Positions 1 to 6,726 of a DNA stretch of 32,317 nucleotides are shown here, piece by piece; positions within the stretch are counted from its first letter, which is position 1, and the number at the start of each line of letters is the position of its first letter. Origin of the DNA: Planctomycetaceae bacterium (GTDB lineage: Bacteria > Planctomycetota > Planctomycetia > Pirellulales > Pirellulaceae); contig PBSM01000267.1 in assembly GCA_002726245.1 (NCBI GenBank), forward strand, positions 1-32,317, read 5' to 3'. The position numbers and the translations under genes were made by a program. Below the pieces are notes generated by a model that saw nothing but the letters and a program-made list of their open reading frames with translations, was not told the DNA's origin and searched no databases.

Positions 1-79
1 AGAAACGGCGTACGAGCGTATCGCGAAACTCATCATCGTCATCAACAACAAGCAGATCGATTTGCGTTGCATCCGACAT
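1..79 (-). CDS. Response regulator, N-terminal fragment cut by window edge
   Basis: The minus strand from an ATG at 79-77 reads MSDATQIDLLVVDDDDEFRD and continues TLVRRF to the window edge. A short lead, a hydrophobic beta strand (LLVV) and then a run of acidic residues (DDDDEFR) is the classic start of a CheY-type receiver domain, where the acidic pair binds Mg2+ beside the phospho-accepting Asp. That Asp lies outside the window. A GGAG Shine-Dalgarno-like sequence lies about 8 bases upstream of the ATG. The output domain cannot be seen, so it could be a DNA-binding, NtrC-like or stand-alone regulator. It is divergent from the stress-protein gene at 477, which makes control of that gene possible but unproven. 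Confidence 0.7.
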   Translation of the reverse strand, partial: MSDATQIDLLVVDDDDEFRDTLVRRF

Positions 80-476
80 AGACTGGCTCCATGATTCCGC
101 AGGTTCAAACCTGTAGGTCCCGACGACCGACGGGACTCGCCGAGTAAGTCCGGCTGTGGTTCGGTTCAAGTCCCGTCCGGCGACCGGGACCTACCGGCTC
201 GGAATCGTTGAAGCAAAACGCATACCGTCGCATCCCAGATTCGTCACCGCGTCCGAAACAACGGCCCGCGCGCCGAACCACGCGCCATTCGCACAGCAAC
301 GCGCGATATCGCACATCCGTTTATAGGCCTAGGCTCGCCAACGGGGCGATCGATCCAGAAAATGCAGAGTCCGCTTCCACCGCGCGCATTGAATAGCGGC
401 GTACCAATCACGTTTGGCGCGGTAATTGCGTTATCGCACATATCGGAACCCCCCCTCGTTTGTGGAGGACACAACG
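80..476. other. Non-coding divergent region with paired palindromes
   Basis: This stretch separates the minus-strand response regulator from the plus-strand USP. I see no credible gene in it. Its left part holds a perfect 6-bp palindrome (CAGGTTCAAACCTG, about 101-114) and then the pair of inverted palindromes listed at 114-193. The right part (about 200-460) has nothing I recognise. Promoters for both flanking genes should lie here, but I could not identify a convincing -35/-10 pair. Confidence 0.6.
114..193. repeat. Inverted pair of small palindromes (REP/BIME-like)
   Basis: Left unit: GTCCCG (117-122), an 8-base loop, CGGGAC (131-136). Right unit: GTCCCG (170-175), a 9-base loop, CGGGAC (185-190). 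Each unit is a hairpin. The two units are also near reverse complements of each other, since 114-137 matches the complement of about 169-193. The block can therefore fold either as two short hairpins or as one long stem with a loop of about 31 bases. This is the architecture of bacterial interspersed palindromic elements. The right unit begins like a tRNA T-arm (GGTTCAAGTCC), but no tRNA fits. The repeat family itself is not identified. Confidence 0.6.
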
Positions 477-923
477 ATGCAAGCCGAGAAAATCCTTGTG
501 CCAACAGATTTTTCGCACACAGGAGATGCGGCATTGGAAATGGCGACCGCGTTGGCTCGCAATGCCGGAGCCATGTTGTTGATCGTGCATGCCGAGGAAC
601 CGCCCGCAGCGTATGGAGGCGGCGAGTTATACTACGGCATGCCCGAACCAGCGACGGACGACTTGAGGAAGATGCTGCACAAGGTCGAACCGACCGATCC
701 GACGGTTCGGTACGAGCATCGATTGATCACCGGCGATCCGGCCCATGCCATCGTGCGACTCGCCAAGGATGAAGGTGTCGATATGATCGTGATGGGGACG
801 CATGGACGCACTGGCCTATCGCGAATGCTGATGGGAAGTGTCGCCGAGGCGATCGTGCGGCGAGCGGAATGCCCCGTGCTGACTTACAAGCAGCCGGCCA
901 ATGAAGCTCCCGCTGTTAGCTGA
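477..923 (+). CDS. Universal stress protein (UspA family)
   Basis: A 148-residue single-domain USP, the usual length for the family. It opens with a typical first strand (KILVPTDFS, about 5-13). Near the C-terminus it has the ATP-binding signature G-x2-G-x9-G-S (GTHGRTGLSRMLMGS), so it belongs to the nucleotide-binding subgroup rather than the UspA-like non-binding one. The start is placed at the ATG at 477 because GGAGG lies at 464-468, 8 bases upstream; an in-frame ATG at 426 has no such site and would add an unconserved leader. USPs of this kind are cytoplasmic and are induced by starvation, hypoxia or redox stress. The neighbouring broken USP, FNT-like fragment and OsmC gene suggest a former or current stress regulon. 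Confidence 0.93.
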   Translation: MQAEKILVPTDFSHTGDAALEMATALARNAGAMLLIVHAEEPPAAYGGGELYYGMPEPATDDLRKMLHKVEPTDPTVRYEHRLITGDPAHAIVRLAKDEGVDMIVMGTHGRTGLSRMLMGSVAEAIVRRAECPVLTYKQPANEAPAVS

Positions 924-1060
924 GCCGACGGCGCTAGGTCAGAAGTGTTCAAGTTGGCCAAACGCCGTAGCAGAAGTCGTTAGACTTCTGGGACCCCGAA
1001 CGTCGGCTATGAACTACAGCACGGCGGCTGGAACTCTCCGCCACAAAAAGGAGACAAAAG
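924..1060. repeat. Intergenic hairpin between the two USP genes
   Basis: The gap carries a perfect 8-bp stem, CAGAAGTC (971-978), loop GTTA, GACTTCTG (983-990). There is no T-run after it, so it is a weak candidate for an intrinsic terminator. It looks more like one of the many palindromic repeats in this window. A clear AAAGGAG ribosome-binding site for the next gene lies at about 1047-1053. Confidence 0.5.
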
Positions 1061-1488
1061 GTGTCTTGGTTCCCGAAACAGAAGGTTGTTGTGCCCATCG
1101 ACTTCTCCGATGAATCCTTCACGGCGCTAGCCACGGCGTTGGAGCTGGTCGATGATCCGAGCACATCCTCGTCGTCCATGTACTGCAAGAATTGTCGCCG
1201 ATGGAGCCCGGTGAAATCTGGCGGACGATCGATCACGAAACACGCATTCGTCACACCACGAAGGCCCTTCGCGAGCGGCTCGACAACGGCATGCACGATG
1301 ATGTATCAACCGACGTCGTCATCGGAAACCCCGGTCATGAGATCACGGCACTAGCTGAACGAGAGGACGCGGATCTCATCGTGCTCACGTCACACGGTCG
1401 CACGGGTCTGAAGCGTATGCTAATCGGATCTGTCGCAGAACGTGTGATTCGGCTTGCTCATTGTCCGGTCCTAGTTCTACGCGAGTAG
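1061..1488 (+). pseudogene. Second universal stress protein, broken by a one-base frameshift
   Basis: Translation from GTG 1061 (AAGGAG upstream) gives a USP start (VVVPIDFSDESFTALATALE) and runs well to about 1160. The correct continuation (HILVVHVLQELSPMEPG) is then in another frame. That frame runs to 1488 and contains a full USP C-terminus with the ATP-binding signature (TSHGRTGLKRMLIGS). At the join the sequence reads GATGATCCGAGCAC, and one extra G (CCGGAG) would restore D-P-E-H and a single protein of about 142 residues. It is either a recent pseudogene or a base missing from the assembly. The rest of the reading frame is well preserved, which favours a recent event or an error. It may be cotranscribed with the USP at 477. 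Confidence 0.85.
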
Positions 1489-1601
1489 AGTCACTCGTCG
1501 GTGCGGTTCCGCGTGGGACCACAACTTGACTTATCAGGAATCTCACCGAGGCGCAGATTGTCCATAACAGCAAGTGAAACTCAAACGGCCGCATGGCATT
1601 T

Positions 1602-1823
1602 CTATTCTTCTGCCTGCTCAGCGATATGCAGCCGCTTCTCCGTCGCGAGCATCGCCTGCGCCATTCGGTACGACCAAAGGGCGTACTCCTCTCGCGCGGA
1701 TTCGGCCTCGGGAATCCCTTGACGCGAAATCAATGCTTGCATCGCGAGACCCGCCAAGTGTCGTGTTGCGAGTGGATCGTTGGTCGCAATTGGTTCGAAG
1801 GTAGGAGATGCCGCGGTGTTCAT
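1602..1823 (-). CDS. Small hypothetical protein, 73 residues
   Basis: A short minus-strand gene starting at ATG 1823-1821, with AGGAT about 7 bases upstream. The protein (MNTAASPTFEPIATNDPLAT...) is soluble, has no signal peptide or membrane segment, and is mostly helical, with an acidic end (KRLHIAEQAEE). I do not recognise a family. A longer frame to 1964 exists, but its extra 47 residues look non-coding and lack a ribosome-binding site. The call rests on the start signal and the helical, charged composition, so it is moderate. Confidence 0.5.
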   Translation of the reverse strand: MNTAASPTFEPIATNDPLATRHLAGLAMQALISRQGIPEAESAREEYALWSYRMAQAMLATEKRLHIAEQAEE

Positions 1824-2011
1824 CGGTGATCCTTTCGTGCGTTGGTCTAACAGCTTCTCAAGCAAAGCACATGCCGCAAGCGACTTCTGCTGTGTTGCGT
1901 TGACGCAGGCCATCAAAATCCTCGCGCTGTGCGATGCGCACGTTTCCCTTACCGCAGATGCCACGTCGGGCCTTTGTTACCAAGCAGCACATTGCGCCGA
2001 GACCTCAAACC

Positions 2012-2146
2012 ATGCCTGACAACACAAGAATGAACCGCGACGCACCGATCCCTCCTGCGATAGATTCACTGCTTCCGGCCGAGATGGCCGTGAAAGCGGA
2101 ACAAGTCGGAGTCAAGAAGGCGAACATAGATATGCTGGCGGCTTAA
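2012..2146 (+). pseudogene. Truncated formate/nitrite transporter (FocA/NirC) N-terminus
   Basis: From ATG 2012 the product contains DSLLPAEMAVKAEQVGVKKA and then NIDMLAA before a stop. The block PxEMAxKAExVGVKKAN is the cytoplasmic N-terminal helix of the FNT family, which normally leads straight into the first of six membrane helices. Here the frame ends after 44 residues, before any membrane segment. FNT channels are about 260-290 residues, so at least five-sixths of the gene is missing. The sequence after the stop does not resume the FNT protein in any frame I tried, so this looks like a true truncation and not a single sequencing error. Confidence 0.6.
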
Positions 2147-2334
2147 CCGGCCTGCTTCTCGGCCTCAACCTCGGTCTTGCGTTGCCATTCATGATTGGAA
2201 ACGTGCGGCTCTTTGCGCTTACACCCATCGTGACGTCGCTTTTCGGATGTGCAATTGGCATTTCAACGGCATATGTTACCATCCTTGACCGACGCCGCGA
2301 TTGGTTCAGGTCAATGGTTTCGAGCCGCTGCTAA
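2140..2334 (+). pseudogene. Membrane-protein fragment fused in another frame to the FNT remnant
   Basis: In the frame beginning GGC at 2140 the sequence reads GLTGLLLGLNLGLALPFMIG, then a second hydrophobic stretch (LFALTPIVTSLFGCAIGIST), then a basic tail (DRRRDWFRSM), with a stop at 2332-2334. Two hydrophobic spans followed by positive charges look like the C-terminal end of an inner-membrane protein. The frame is open upstream to about 2017 but has no ATG, and its upstream part is not membrane-like. The parent family is unknown to me. It is probably the 3' end of a different gene brought next to the FNT fragment by a deletion. It could also be a chance open frame. Confidence 0.35.
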
Positions 2335-2418
2335 CACGGAGCGGCCGCAAAGTAGCGATACGACAAGCATCAATGGGCTTGCTTCTGAATTACGATTCCG
2401 TGCCAGCCGTTGGCTGCG

Positions 2419-2892
2419 TTACTCTTCCGTGACCTCGACGTCCCAAGTGCACTCGATGCAACCTTTGACGCTCTGATACGCTGGGCACTTGTCGGCGTAA
2501 GTTGCCAACGCTCGGTCCACTTTATCGCGAGTGCCATCGGGGATCTTGAGTCGGTAGTGAAGGCGAATGCTGGTGATCTTCAGCACACCGTCTACGTCCT
2601 CGATATCTCCTTCAACATCTGCTACAAGATTCTCAGGCGACTTGATCTCCCGCACATCCAGTGCGACTCCGAAGGTGCCGAGCAGTCATCCCGCGACACC
2701 GGCAATCATGTGATCGAGCGTGGACGGATACTCGGGGCCAGTGATCTTGCGTCCGTACTTCTCCTGGTAGAAGTCCTTGATACCGCCGTGAATGCCGAAG
2801 TGAAGCGACTCTCCGAATCCCTCGATGCGGGCTGTTCGGTGCGGCCCTTCGTGTTTAGCAATCTGGATTTTGCTTGTGTGGGCGACTGACAT
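2419..2892 (-). CDS. OsmC/Ohr-family peroxiredoxin, candidate selenoprotein with in-frame TGA
   Basis: The minus-strand frame starts at ATG 2892-2890 behind a strong GAGGAGG site and runs to a TAA at 2421-2419. A single in-frame TGA at 2688-2686 is codon 69. With it read through, the protein is about 157 residues, normal for OsmC/Ohr enzymes, which reduce organic hydroperoxides in the cytoplasm using two cysteines. Flanking residues are HMIAGVAG-TGA-LLGTFGVALD. The family has its first reactive cysteine exactly there (AGC-LLGTF type). The second cysteine is present (DKCPAYQSV, about residue 139). Both sides of the TGA are intact and in one frame. The hairpin at 2651-2665 fits a bacterial SECIS. 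I therefore infer selenocysteine at codon 69. The alternative is a one-base Cys-to-stop mutation, which nearby decayed genes make possible. A small dyad (CTCTA-N7-TAGAG, about 2902-2918) overlaps the ribosome-binding site and might regulate translation. Confidence 0.72.
2651..2665 (-). promoter_or_regulatory. Candidate bacterial SECIS hairpin
   Basis: On the OsmC mRNA the stem CGCAC/GUGCG closes a five-base loop UGGAU, with a further U-G wobble below it. The loop begins 26 bases after the UGA (25 bases between). Published bacterial SECIS models ask for a small apical loop with a G in its first two positions, about 16-37 bases downstream of UGA; here the second loop base is G. The hairpin also encodes V-A-L-D-V-R, so it could be incidental. 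Confidence 0.5.
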
Positions 2893-3195
2893 GATAACCT
2901 CCTCTATGAAATGTAGAGTGCCACGGTCATTCTCAACACTTCTCGGCGACTGTCAAACACGGCTTACGAGAAGAGAAAGGGATCAGAACTATTTTACGTT
3001 CGCGTATGCTGACGACGGGGCGCCGGCGTGAGCGCGCGATCCACTTGCCGCCGCCAGCCGTATAGAGGGAACAGGCCTCACAATCCGACGCTGCTGCATC
3101 GATTGAACGAGGGACCTTCGATCGAAGGGTAGACCAAATCCTCTCGCTCCTGCACACTGAAGGTTAGTAGCCGAAAGCACTTCGGTCCCGTCTCG
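2893..3195. other. Divergent intergenic region, OsmC gene / glycan operon
   Basis: No gene seen. It must hold promoters for the minus-strand OsmC gene and the plus-strand kinase fusion. Two signals stand out. One is a perfect 14-bp palindrome CCTTCGATCGAAGG at 3115-3128, which could be an operator. The other is a 5-bp hairpin (CCGAA/TTCGG, 3171-3185) ending 10 bases before the kinase-fusion start codon. I could not assign -35/-10 boxes with confidence. Confidence 0.45.
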
Positions 3196-4716
3196 ATGGC
3201 TAACCGCTCCAAAGTCAAGTCGTTTGCCGAGTTAGCAGATCTTCTCGAAGAGCTGCGCGCTGGACCTGCGCGCAAGGTCGTCTACTGTCACGGCGTGTTC
3301 GATTTGCTCCACATCGGTCATATTCGATACCTCCAACAGGCGCGAGCACTCGGCGATGTGCTCGTCATGACTATTACGAAAGATGAGTTTGTCAACAAAG
3401 GGCCGCATCGACCGGCATTTAGTGATCAGCTTCGTCTCGCTGCGCTCGCTGCGCTAGATTGTGTCGATTACTTGGCGATCAACGAGTGGCCAACCGCGAC
3501 GGAAGCACTGCGACAACTCAAGCCGAGCATCTATGCCAAAGGAGCCGAGTTTCGCGAGCGTAAGACGCCGGAGCTGTTGATGGAAGAGCAAGCCGCGGCA
3601 GAAGTAGGTACGACGGTCGAGTTCATCGAAGGCATTACTTCCAGCTCGTCGCACTTGATCAACAAGTACCTCTCGCCGCTTGATGACGAGGCCGACCGCC
3701 ACTTGGAGCAGTTCCGCGAACGGCATCAGCCGGCGGACGTGCTCGGATGGCTCGATCGTGCGAAAGACTTGAAGGTCCTCGTCGTCGGCGAGACGATCAT
3801 CGACGAATACTATATGTGCTCCGCGATCGGACAGTCTGCGAAAGCTCCAATCCTCGCAACCCGCTACGAATCTCACGAGCGCTTCGCGGGTGGGGCAGCC
3901 GCGGTCGCGAATCACCTCGCACCCTTTTGCGACGATGTAGATCTCGTCTCGATGCTTGGCGCTCAAAACACCGAAGAAGAATGGGTGCGATCTCATCTCC
4001 GCGAGCAAGTAACTCCCCGTTTTCATTACAAACAGAACTCACCGACGATCATCAAGCGACGTTATCGTGAGGCCTACTTTGGTGTCCCGCTGTTCGCGAT
4101 TAACTTCTTGAATGACGAGCCTCAGTTCCACGATGAAGACGTCCAGCTTTGTAGCATGCTGGAAGAGTCGCTTGACGAGTATGACCTCGTGATCGTTGCT
4201 GACTACGGGCACCAGATGCTCACCGAACGTGCTCGGCAGTTGCTCTGCGAAAAGGCTCCGTTCCTGGCTGTTAATACGCAATCAAATGCAGCAAACGCGG
4301 GCTTTCATCTCATCTCGAAGTACAGTCGCGCGGACTTCGTTTCGCTGGCGGAGCGAGAACTCCAACTGGAATGCCGCGTGCGAGGCGAGGATCTCGAACG
4401 GCAACTGCCAGATGTCGGCCAGCGTTTGTATGCCACGACGATCACCGTCACGCTCGGCAAACGCGGTTGCCTGAGCTACAACCGTCGCGCTGGATTCCAT
4501 GAAACTCCTTCGCTAGCCACGAGTATTGTCGATCGCGTCGGTGCTGGCGACGCCTTCCACGCTGTCGCTTCGCTGTGCGCAGCGGTCGATGCTCCGCTCG
4601 ATGTGCTTGGCTTCCTTGGCAACGTGGCCGGTGCCGAGGCGGTTGCGACGGTCGGAAACTCGCAAAGCATCGAAGCTTTGCCATTCCGTCGCCACGTCGA
4701 ATCCCTATTCAAGTAG
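3196..4716 (+). CDS. Bifunctional nucleotidyltransferase-PfkB sugar kinase (HldE domains in reverse order)
   Basis: A 506-residue protein. Residues about 25-160 form a cytidylyltransferase-like domain with the signature CHGVFDLLHIGH (HIGH at 39-42), as in RfaE/HldE C-terminal domains and glycerol-3-phosphate cytidylyltransferase. Residues about 190-506 form a PfkB/ribokinase domain, with the Gly-rich substrate region (FAGGAAAVANHL) and the catalytic GAGD at 449-452. HldE phosphorylates heptose-7-phosphate and later adenylylates heptose-1-phosphate, but carries its kinase first. Here the transferase is first, so I infer a bifunctional sugar-1-phosphate activating enzyme for a related sugar, not proven heptose. 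It is the first gene of the glycan operon. There is no strong ribosome-binding site, and ATG 3196 is chosen because the conserved domain begins soon after. Confidence 0.88.
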   Translation: MANRSKVKSFAELADLLEELRAGPARKVVYCHGVFDLLHIGHIRYLQQARALGDVLVMTITKDEFVNKGPHRPAFSDQLRLAALAALDCVDYLAINEWPTATEALRQLKPSIYAKGAEFRERKTPELLMEEQAAAEVGTTVEFIEGITSSSSHLINKYLSPLDDEADRHLEQFRERHQPADVLGWLDRAKDLKVLVVGETIIDEYYMCSAIGQSAKAPILATRYESHERFAGGAAAVANHLAPFCDDVDLVSMLGAQNTEEEWVRSHLREQVTPRFHYKQNSPTIIKRRYREAYFGVPLFAINFLNDEPQFHDEDVQLCSMLEESLDEYDLVIVADYGHQMLTERARQLLCEKAPFLAVNTQSNAANAGFHLISKYSRADFVSLAERELQLECRVRGEDLERQLPDVGQRLYATTITVTLGKRGCLSYNRRAGFHETPSLATSIVDRVGAGDAFHAVASLCAAVDAPLDVLGFLGNVAGAEAVATVGNSQSIEALPFRRHVESLFK

Positions 4717-4801
4717 CGAGAAAGGGGACTGGCTCCGTGCCTGACCAAGCATTGCACCGTCGAACGCACTTAACGGCACGGTGCCTTTCCCCTTCTCTCG
4801 C
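4716..4801. repeat. Long imperfect inverted repeat after the kinase-fusion gene
   Basis: The left arm (4716-4742) starts at the last base of the kinase-fusion stop codon with GCGAGAAAGGGGACTGGCTC. The right arm (about 4774-4801) is its near reverse complement, ending CTTTCCCCTTCTCTCGC. The arms match at most of about 27 positions, with a loop of about 31 bases. There is no T-run, so it may act as a processing or attenuation hairpin, or be a small palindromic mobile element. Confidence 0.65.
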
Positions 4802-4856
4802 GGACCATGCACAACTCAGCTAGTCACTTCGACAGTCTGAACTAAGAAAGCTGCTA

Positions 4857-5855
4857 ATGTCCAATCCTCGCGAAGTCCTTGTCACCGGTGGAGCCGGATA
4901 CGTCGGGTCCGTCCTGGTTCCCAAGCTGCTGGCCGCCGGGCATCGGGTGAAGGTACTCGACTTGTTCTTGTTCGGCGAACACGTTTTCGATGATGCCAAA
5001 GATCACGAGAACCTTGAGCTGATCCAGGGTGACATCCGCAATCGTGAACTGCTCGAAAGCTCCTTTGTCGGTTGCGACGCTATCATTCACCTAGCTTGCA
5101 TTTCCAATGACCCGAGCTTCGATCTTGATCCAACCTTGGGGAAGACGATCAACTACGACGCCTTCCTTGATATCGTTGACGTGGCGAAACGCAGCGGTGT
5201 CCAGCGTTTCATCTATGCATCATCCAGCAGCGTTTACGGTATGAAGGCCGATCCAAATGTGACCGAAGATTTGCCGTTGGAGCCGCTGACCGATTACTCC
5301 AAGTACAAGGCGATGTGCGAGGACGTGCTGCTTGAGAATCGCCGATCCGGATTTACGACGTTGATCCTCCGGCCGGCAACCGTATGCGGCGACTCGCCGC
5401 GACTGCGTCTTGATCTCACGGTGAACATCCTCTCCAACCATGCCTATCACAACAAAACGATCAAGGTCTTCGGCGGGCAGCAAATGCGTCCGAACCTCCA
5501 CATCCAGGACATGACAGATCTCTATGTCAAGTCGCTCGAATGGCCCGACGATGCGATCGACGGTAAGATATTCAATGCAGGTTACGAGAATCACAAAGTC
5601 GCCGAAATCGCCGAAATGGTGCGAGGTGTCATCGGCGACGACGTCGATATCGTAACGACTCCAACTGACGACCACCGGTCTTACCATATCTGTTCCGAAA
5701 AGATTCGTCGCGAGTTGGGCTACGAGCCGCAGCATACGATCGAGAACGCGGTGGAAGACTTGCTCGCGGCCTTCACGTCCGACCGCGTTCCCGCTGCGAT
5801 GACAGACGACCGGTACTATAACGTGAAGTTGATGAAGGATCTGAACCTGAAGTAG
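4857..5855 (+). CDS. NAD-dependent sugar epimerase/dehydratase (extended SDR)
   Basis: A 332-residue extended short-chain dehydrogenase, cytoplasmic, acting on a nucleotide sugar. The Rossmann motif is TGGAGYVGS (G11, G14, G17). The catalytic pair is Y147 and K151 (YSKYK), preceded by the usual Ser-rich strand (YASSSSVYG). Length and layout match the UDP-glucose 4-epimerase / dTDP-glucose dehydratase superfamily, but the exact substrate cannot be read from the sequence. It lies 140 bases after the kinase fusion, across the inverted repeat, and directly before the transketolase pair. I infer a step in making the sugar assembled by this cluster. The AAGAAAG before ATG 4857 is a weak ribosome-binding site. 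Confidence 0.9.
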   Translation: MSNPREVLVTGGAGYVGSVLVPKLLAAGHRVKVLDLFLFGEHVFDDAKDHENLELIQGDIRNRELLESSFVGCDAIIHLACISNDPSFDLDPTLGKTINYDAFLDIVDVAKRSGVQRFIYASSSSVYGMKADPNVTEDLPLEPLTDYSKYKAMCEDVLLENRRSGFTTLILRPATVCGDSPRLRLDLTVNILSNHAYHNKTIKVFGGQQMRPNLHIQDMTDLYVKSLEWPDDAIDGKIFNAGYENHKVAEIAEMVRGVIGDDVDIVTTPTDDHRSYHICSEKIRRELGYEPQHTIENAVEDLLAAFTSDRVPAAMTDDRYYNVKLMKDLNLK

Positions 5856-5886
5856 CTGTTGCGCCACGTTCGTGCCCCGTTTGATC

Positions 5887-6726
5887 ATGTCAGTCTTGCC
5901 CGACACTTCCGTCGATCTCACCGCTGTCGCTCGCCAGCTTCGCCGACATGTTGTCCGCATGTCGCACGAAGGCCGCGCGCCGCATCTCGGCTCGTCGCTG
6001 TCGTGCATCGACATCTTGGTCGCAGCATATTGGGACACTCTGAAAATCGATCCGGCCTCACCCGACGACCCCGATCGCGATCGATTTATCCTCAGCAAGG
6101 GACACGCCGCGGCGGCGCTGTACGCAACGCTGGCTGAGCGAGGCTTCTTTCCGAGTGAGGAACTCGCAGAGTACAACTGCGCCGGAAGCCGATTCCCAGA
6201 ACAACCGAGCCCTGGTGCCGTGCCTGGAGTCGAGGCGGCAACGGGCTCGCTGGGCCACGGTCTGTCGCTTGGCCTTGGCATGGCGCTGGCGGCCCGAATT
6301 CAGAATCGTAGCTACCGCGTCATGGCTGTGGTCAGCGACGGCGAATGTAACGAAGGGACCGTCTGGGAAGCCGCGATGTTCGCGGCGGCTCAACAGCTCG
6401 ACAATGTGGCCGTGGTCGTCGATTACAACCGCTGGCAAGCGACCGGCCGTAGCGAAGAGATCATGGCAATTGATCCGATGATCGACAAATGGAAAGCGTT
6501 CGGTTGGGCAACAGCCAGCGTCGATGGACACGACATCGATCGTCTCGTCGAGCAATTCAACCAGCTTCCTCTGCAATCCGGAAGACCATCCGCTATCGTC
6601 GCACGAACGACGAAAGGCAAGGGTATTTCGTTCATGGAGGACGACAACAACTGGCACTATCGCATCCCTAACGAAGACGAACTACAAGCCGCGCTCGCGG
6701 AATTGGACGGTGACAGCGATGCGTAA
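5887..6726 (+). CDS. Transketolase N-terminal subunit (thiamine diphosphate-binding half)
   Basis: A 279-residue protein equal to the first third of transketolase. It has the early conserved block (GRAPHLGSSLSCIDIL), GHAAAALYA, TGSLGHGLSLGLGMALA and the ThDP/Mg2+ motif GDGECNEGTVWEAAMFA ending in DYN. It should pair with the next gene product to move a two-carbon ketol unit between sugars. Split transketolases are common in accessory sugar pathways, whereas housekeeping transketolase is usually one chain. ATG 5887 is preferred; a GTG at 5872 in frame is possible. Its 3' end overlaps the start of the C-terminal subunit by 8 bases, which suggests translational coupling. Confidence 0.93.
   Translation: MSVLPDTSVDLTAVARQLRRHVVRMSHEGRAPHLGSSLSCIDILVAAYWDTLKIDPASPDDPDRDRFILSKGHAAAALYATLAERGFFPSEELAEYNCAGSRFPEQPSPGAVPGVEAATGSLGHGLSLGLGMALAARIQNRSYRVMAVVSDGECNEGTVWEAAMFAAAQQLDNVAVVVDYNRWQATGRSEEIMAIDPMIDKWKAFGWATASVDGHDIDRLVEQFNQLPLQSGRPSAIVARTTKGKGISFMEDDNNWHYRIPNEDELQAALAELDGDSDA

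Noticed and set aside
101..190. Possible tRNA gene, from T-arm-like sequences near 101-115 and 160-176
   Set aside because: No acceptor stem, D-arm or anticodon arm can be placed at the right distance for either T-arm; the first would also run into the response-regulator gene.
114..193. Integron attC site
   Set aside because: The RYYYAAC/GTTRRRY core boxes are absent and there is no integrase or cassette array.
362..772. Open frame of 136 codons on the plus strand
   Set aside because: It overlaps the clear USP gene in another frame, is Arg/Cys-rich and has no ribosome-binding site.
5220..6281. 353-codon open frame on the minus strand
   Set aside because: It runs antisense across the end of the epimerase and the start of the transketolase gene; its composition is that of a shadow frame.
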